Source: Lachnospiraceae bacterium (GTDB lineage: Bacteria; Bacillota; Clostridia; Lachnospirales; Lachnospiraceae). From it: DNA of 7,125 bases. A model generated the notes under the pieces. It saw only the letters and a program-made list of their open reading frames with translations, was not told the DNA's origin and did no database searches. Location of the stretch: NCBI GenBank assembly GCA_009774395.1, contig VSNQ01000105.1, positions 1 to 7,125 of the forward strand, given 5' to 3'. A program made the translations under genes and the position numbers. Of the stretch, positions 5,926 through 7,125 are shown piece after piece (the stretch's first letter is position 1; the number at the start of each line of letters is the position of its first letter).

Positions 5926-5966
5926 ACTAATACTATGCAAAATAGCAAGAAAAGAGGTAACCAGCA

Positions 5967-6425
5967 ATGATTTTAAATGAAAAAGAAACTGCTGCAATCA
6001 AGGATTTGCAGACACAAGAGCAAAGCTGTATTGAGAAATACGGCAAATATTCCATGGAAGCGCATGATCCTGTTTTAAAGGATCTGTTCAAGACGCTACA
6101 AAAGAAAGAACAGCAGCACTATGATTCCTTAAATCAAGTATTAAACGGCTCCGTTCCCTCCTGCAACTGCAATGACAGCGACGGAAAATCTTACAATCCA
6201 ACTGCAACTTATAACAAAATGGCAAACTCTGCCGAAAAGAAATCTGACTGCTTCTTAGCAACCGACTGCATCAGCACCGAAAAATTAGTTTCTTCTGAAT
6301 ACAATACAGATGTATTCTGCTTTGGTGACTCGGATGTACGCAAGCTCCTTGCCGATATCCAAGTCGAGGAGCAAAATCACGCTGAAATGCTCTACAAATA
6401 CAAGACGGTAAACAGTATGTCATAA
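5967..6425 (+). CDS. CotF-type spore coat protein (ferritin-like fold)
   Basis: This belongs to the CotF/COG5577 spore coat family of Clostridia and bacilli, helical-bundle proteins deposited on the forespore. It has 152 residues. The N-terminal half opens with LNEKETAAIKDLQTQEQSCIEKY and carries E18 and a ferritin-like ExxH (E48, H51). A loose, asparagine- and serine-rich middle (about 60-92) joins a second helical pair with TEKLVSSEYNT (104-114) and another ExxH (E135, H138), so the two-part pattern typical of the family is complete. Six cysteines (C21, C66, C68, C95, C101, C118) may be cross-linked or metal-bound in the coat. AGAGGT precedes the ATG. No vegetative or clear sporulation sigma promoter is readable in the 41 bp between the gene and the mobile element upstream, so the promoter may lie in or beyond that insertion. 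The family is well supported; the role is inferred. Confidence 0.9.
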   Translation: MILNEKETAAIKDLQTQEQSCIEKYGKYSMEAHDPVLKDLFKTLQKKEQQHYDSLNQVLNGSVPSCNCNDSDGKSYNPTATYNKMANSAEKKSDCFLATDCISTEKLVSSEYNTDVFCFGDSDVRKLLADIQVEEQNHAEMLYKYKTVNSMS

Positions 6426-6490
6426 AATATTCGTTCGCATTTTACTCTGCCATACCATAACCTTGCCACACGCATATTATACTGAAAAAT

Positions 6491-6521
6491 CGGGGCTGCT
6501 TTTCCCAGCAAAGCAGTCCCG
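6491..6521. terminator. Shared bidirectional terminator between convergent genes
   Basis: CGGGGCTGCTTT (6491-6502) pairs with AAAGCAGTCCCG (6510-6521), 12 pairs with one G-T wobble, around a 7-nt loop. On the minus strand it is followed by ATTTTTCAG, a proper T-run, so it should end the PepSY gene at once. On the plus strand the following TTATACTAG is a weaker tail, but it still lies 65 bp after the coat-protein stop with no other hairpin between. Confidence 0.75.
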
Positions 6522-6526
6522 TTATA

Positions 6527-7125
6527 CTAGTCTATTTCCATCTCCAAAACCGTGCCGGAAACAGCATCAATGGTAAAGCTGTACTCTTTTCCGCCAGCGT
6601 AAAATTCTATTTCATACTCTGCCCTTCCATCATCATAATCCAGTTCGGACTTCGTATAAACCACCTGATCTGCCGTAAACTTTGCATAATTCAAAGCAAT
6701 CGACTTTGCCTCGTCAACAGAAATAGAGGCCTGTGAGGACGTGCCGCCAGAAATCTGCTCCACTGACTCCTTTGACGACTTTAGCACCGTGCCATTTGCT
6801 GCACTAATTTCATACTCATATTTCGTAGAGCCTGCAACAAACTCAATTTCATATTCTGCCACGCCATCATCATAGTCTAATTGCGCCTTAGTAAAGGCTG
6901 CATCTGCGGATTCCACTCCCGCATTCTGCAGTGCAATACGCTTAGCCGTCTCCAAATCAATTTCATTACCAGACGAATGCTGTCCTGCTGCTGGTTCATC
7001 ATGTTGGTGATACCCAAAATCCTGACTTCCTATCTCCTGTCCTGCCGCATTTTGCTGCGTTCCAAGATCCTGTCCTGCCGCATTTTGCTGCGTTCCTGTT
7101 TCTTGTCCTACCGCATTTTGCTGTG
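6527..7125 (-). CDS. PepSY-domain protein with tandem-repeat linker (5' end outside window)
   Basis: The gene runs off the right edge; 198 codons and the stop are visible. Two PepSY domains lie one after the other, coded at about 6767-6955 and 6530-6721. They are clearly duplicates: AQLDYDDGVAEYEIEFVAGS in the first and SELDYDDGRAEYEIEFYAGG in the second. PepSY domains are usually extracytoplasmic and often regulate peptidases or sit in cell-surface proteins. Before them is a polar linker in which an 11-residue unit (QQNAAGQDLGT and variants) repeats three times, then a His/Gly-rich spacer. The domain part could be read from a TTG at 6955, but the frame is open right to the edge and the repeats are in phase with it, so the protein is longer and a signal peptide or lipobox should lie beyond. 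Exact function is unknown. Confidence 0.9.
   Translation of the reverse strand, partial: QQNAVGQETGTQQNAAGQDLGTQQNAAGQEIGSQDFGYHQHDEPAAGQHSSGNEIDLETAKRIALQNAGVESADAAFTKAQLDYDDGVAEYEIEFVAGSTKYEYEISAANGTVLKSSKESVEQISGGTSSQASISVDEAKSIALNYAKFTADQVVYTKSELDYDDGRAEYEIEFYAGGKEYSFTIDAVSGTVLEMEID
7035..7125 (-). repeat. 33-bp in-frame tandem repeat
   Basis: Copies begin at 7035, 7068 and 7101, with the third cut by the edge. The core TGCCGCATTTTGCTGCG is unchanged in the first two and has small changes in the third. Being 33 bp, each unit adds 11 residues without shifting the frame, so copy number can vary and lengthen the linker of the PepSY protein. Confidence 0.85.

Noticed and set aside
6527..6955. 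PepSY protein starting at the TTG 6953-6955
   Set aside because: The same frame is open to the window edge and encodes an in-phase repeat region, so the TTG is internal.

Overview
The window looks like chromosomal DNA of a spore-forming, low-GC Firmicute, most likely a gut Clostridia/Lachnospiraceae relative. The basis is a CotF-type spore coat protein, strong AGGAGG-type ribosome sites, an AgrC/AgrA-type sensor and regulator pair, and AT-rich intergenic DNA. This placement is inference; there is no rRNA or other taxonomic marker.

Layout from left to right. Positions 1-204 are AT-rich DNA with no convincing gene. Next comes a leftward LytTR response regulator (205-927). It is divergent, across a 396-bp control region, from a rightward AgrC-like GHKL sensor kinase (1324-2628). 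The control region holds a good sigma-A-type promoter for each direction. Just upstream of the kinase promoter there is a pair of 9-bp direct repeats set 21 bp apart, the geometry of LytTR operators. The kinase is followed after 14 bp by an ADP-ribosylglycohydrolase (2643-3467), so the two are probably co-transcribed. No agrB-like processing protease or clear agrD-like pheromone gene is visible.

The hydrolase overlaps by 16 bp, tail to tail, a leftward two-gene operon of unknown function: a 128-aa protein with a TTG start (5166-5552), then a 570-aa, largely alpha-helical protein (3452-5164). The 414 bp upstream of that operon hold a small palindromic mobile element (5783-5917). It has 17-bp imperfect terminal inverted repeats beginning GTAA and an exact 8-bp flanking duplication (GAACTACT). 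It looks like a MITE of the IS66 type and lies about 40 bp upstream of the next gene.

That gene (5967-6425) encodes a CotF/ferritin-like spore coat protein. A terminator hairpin at 6491-6521 separates it from a convergent gene cut by the right edge (6527 to beyond 7125). This last gene encodes a protein with two tandem PepSY domains and an 11-residue tandem-repeat linker.

The most interesting points are the intact MITE with its target duplication, the predicted LytTR operator, the linkage of an Agr-like sensor to an ADP-ribosylglycohydrolase, and the unrecognised 128-aa/570-aa pair. I do not see proof of a wholly new system.
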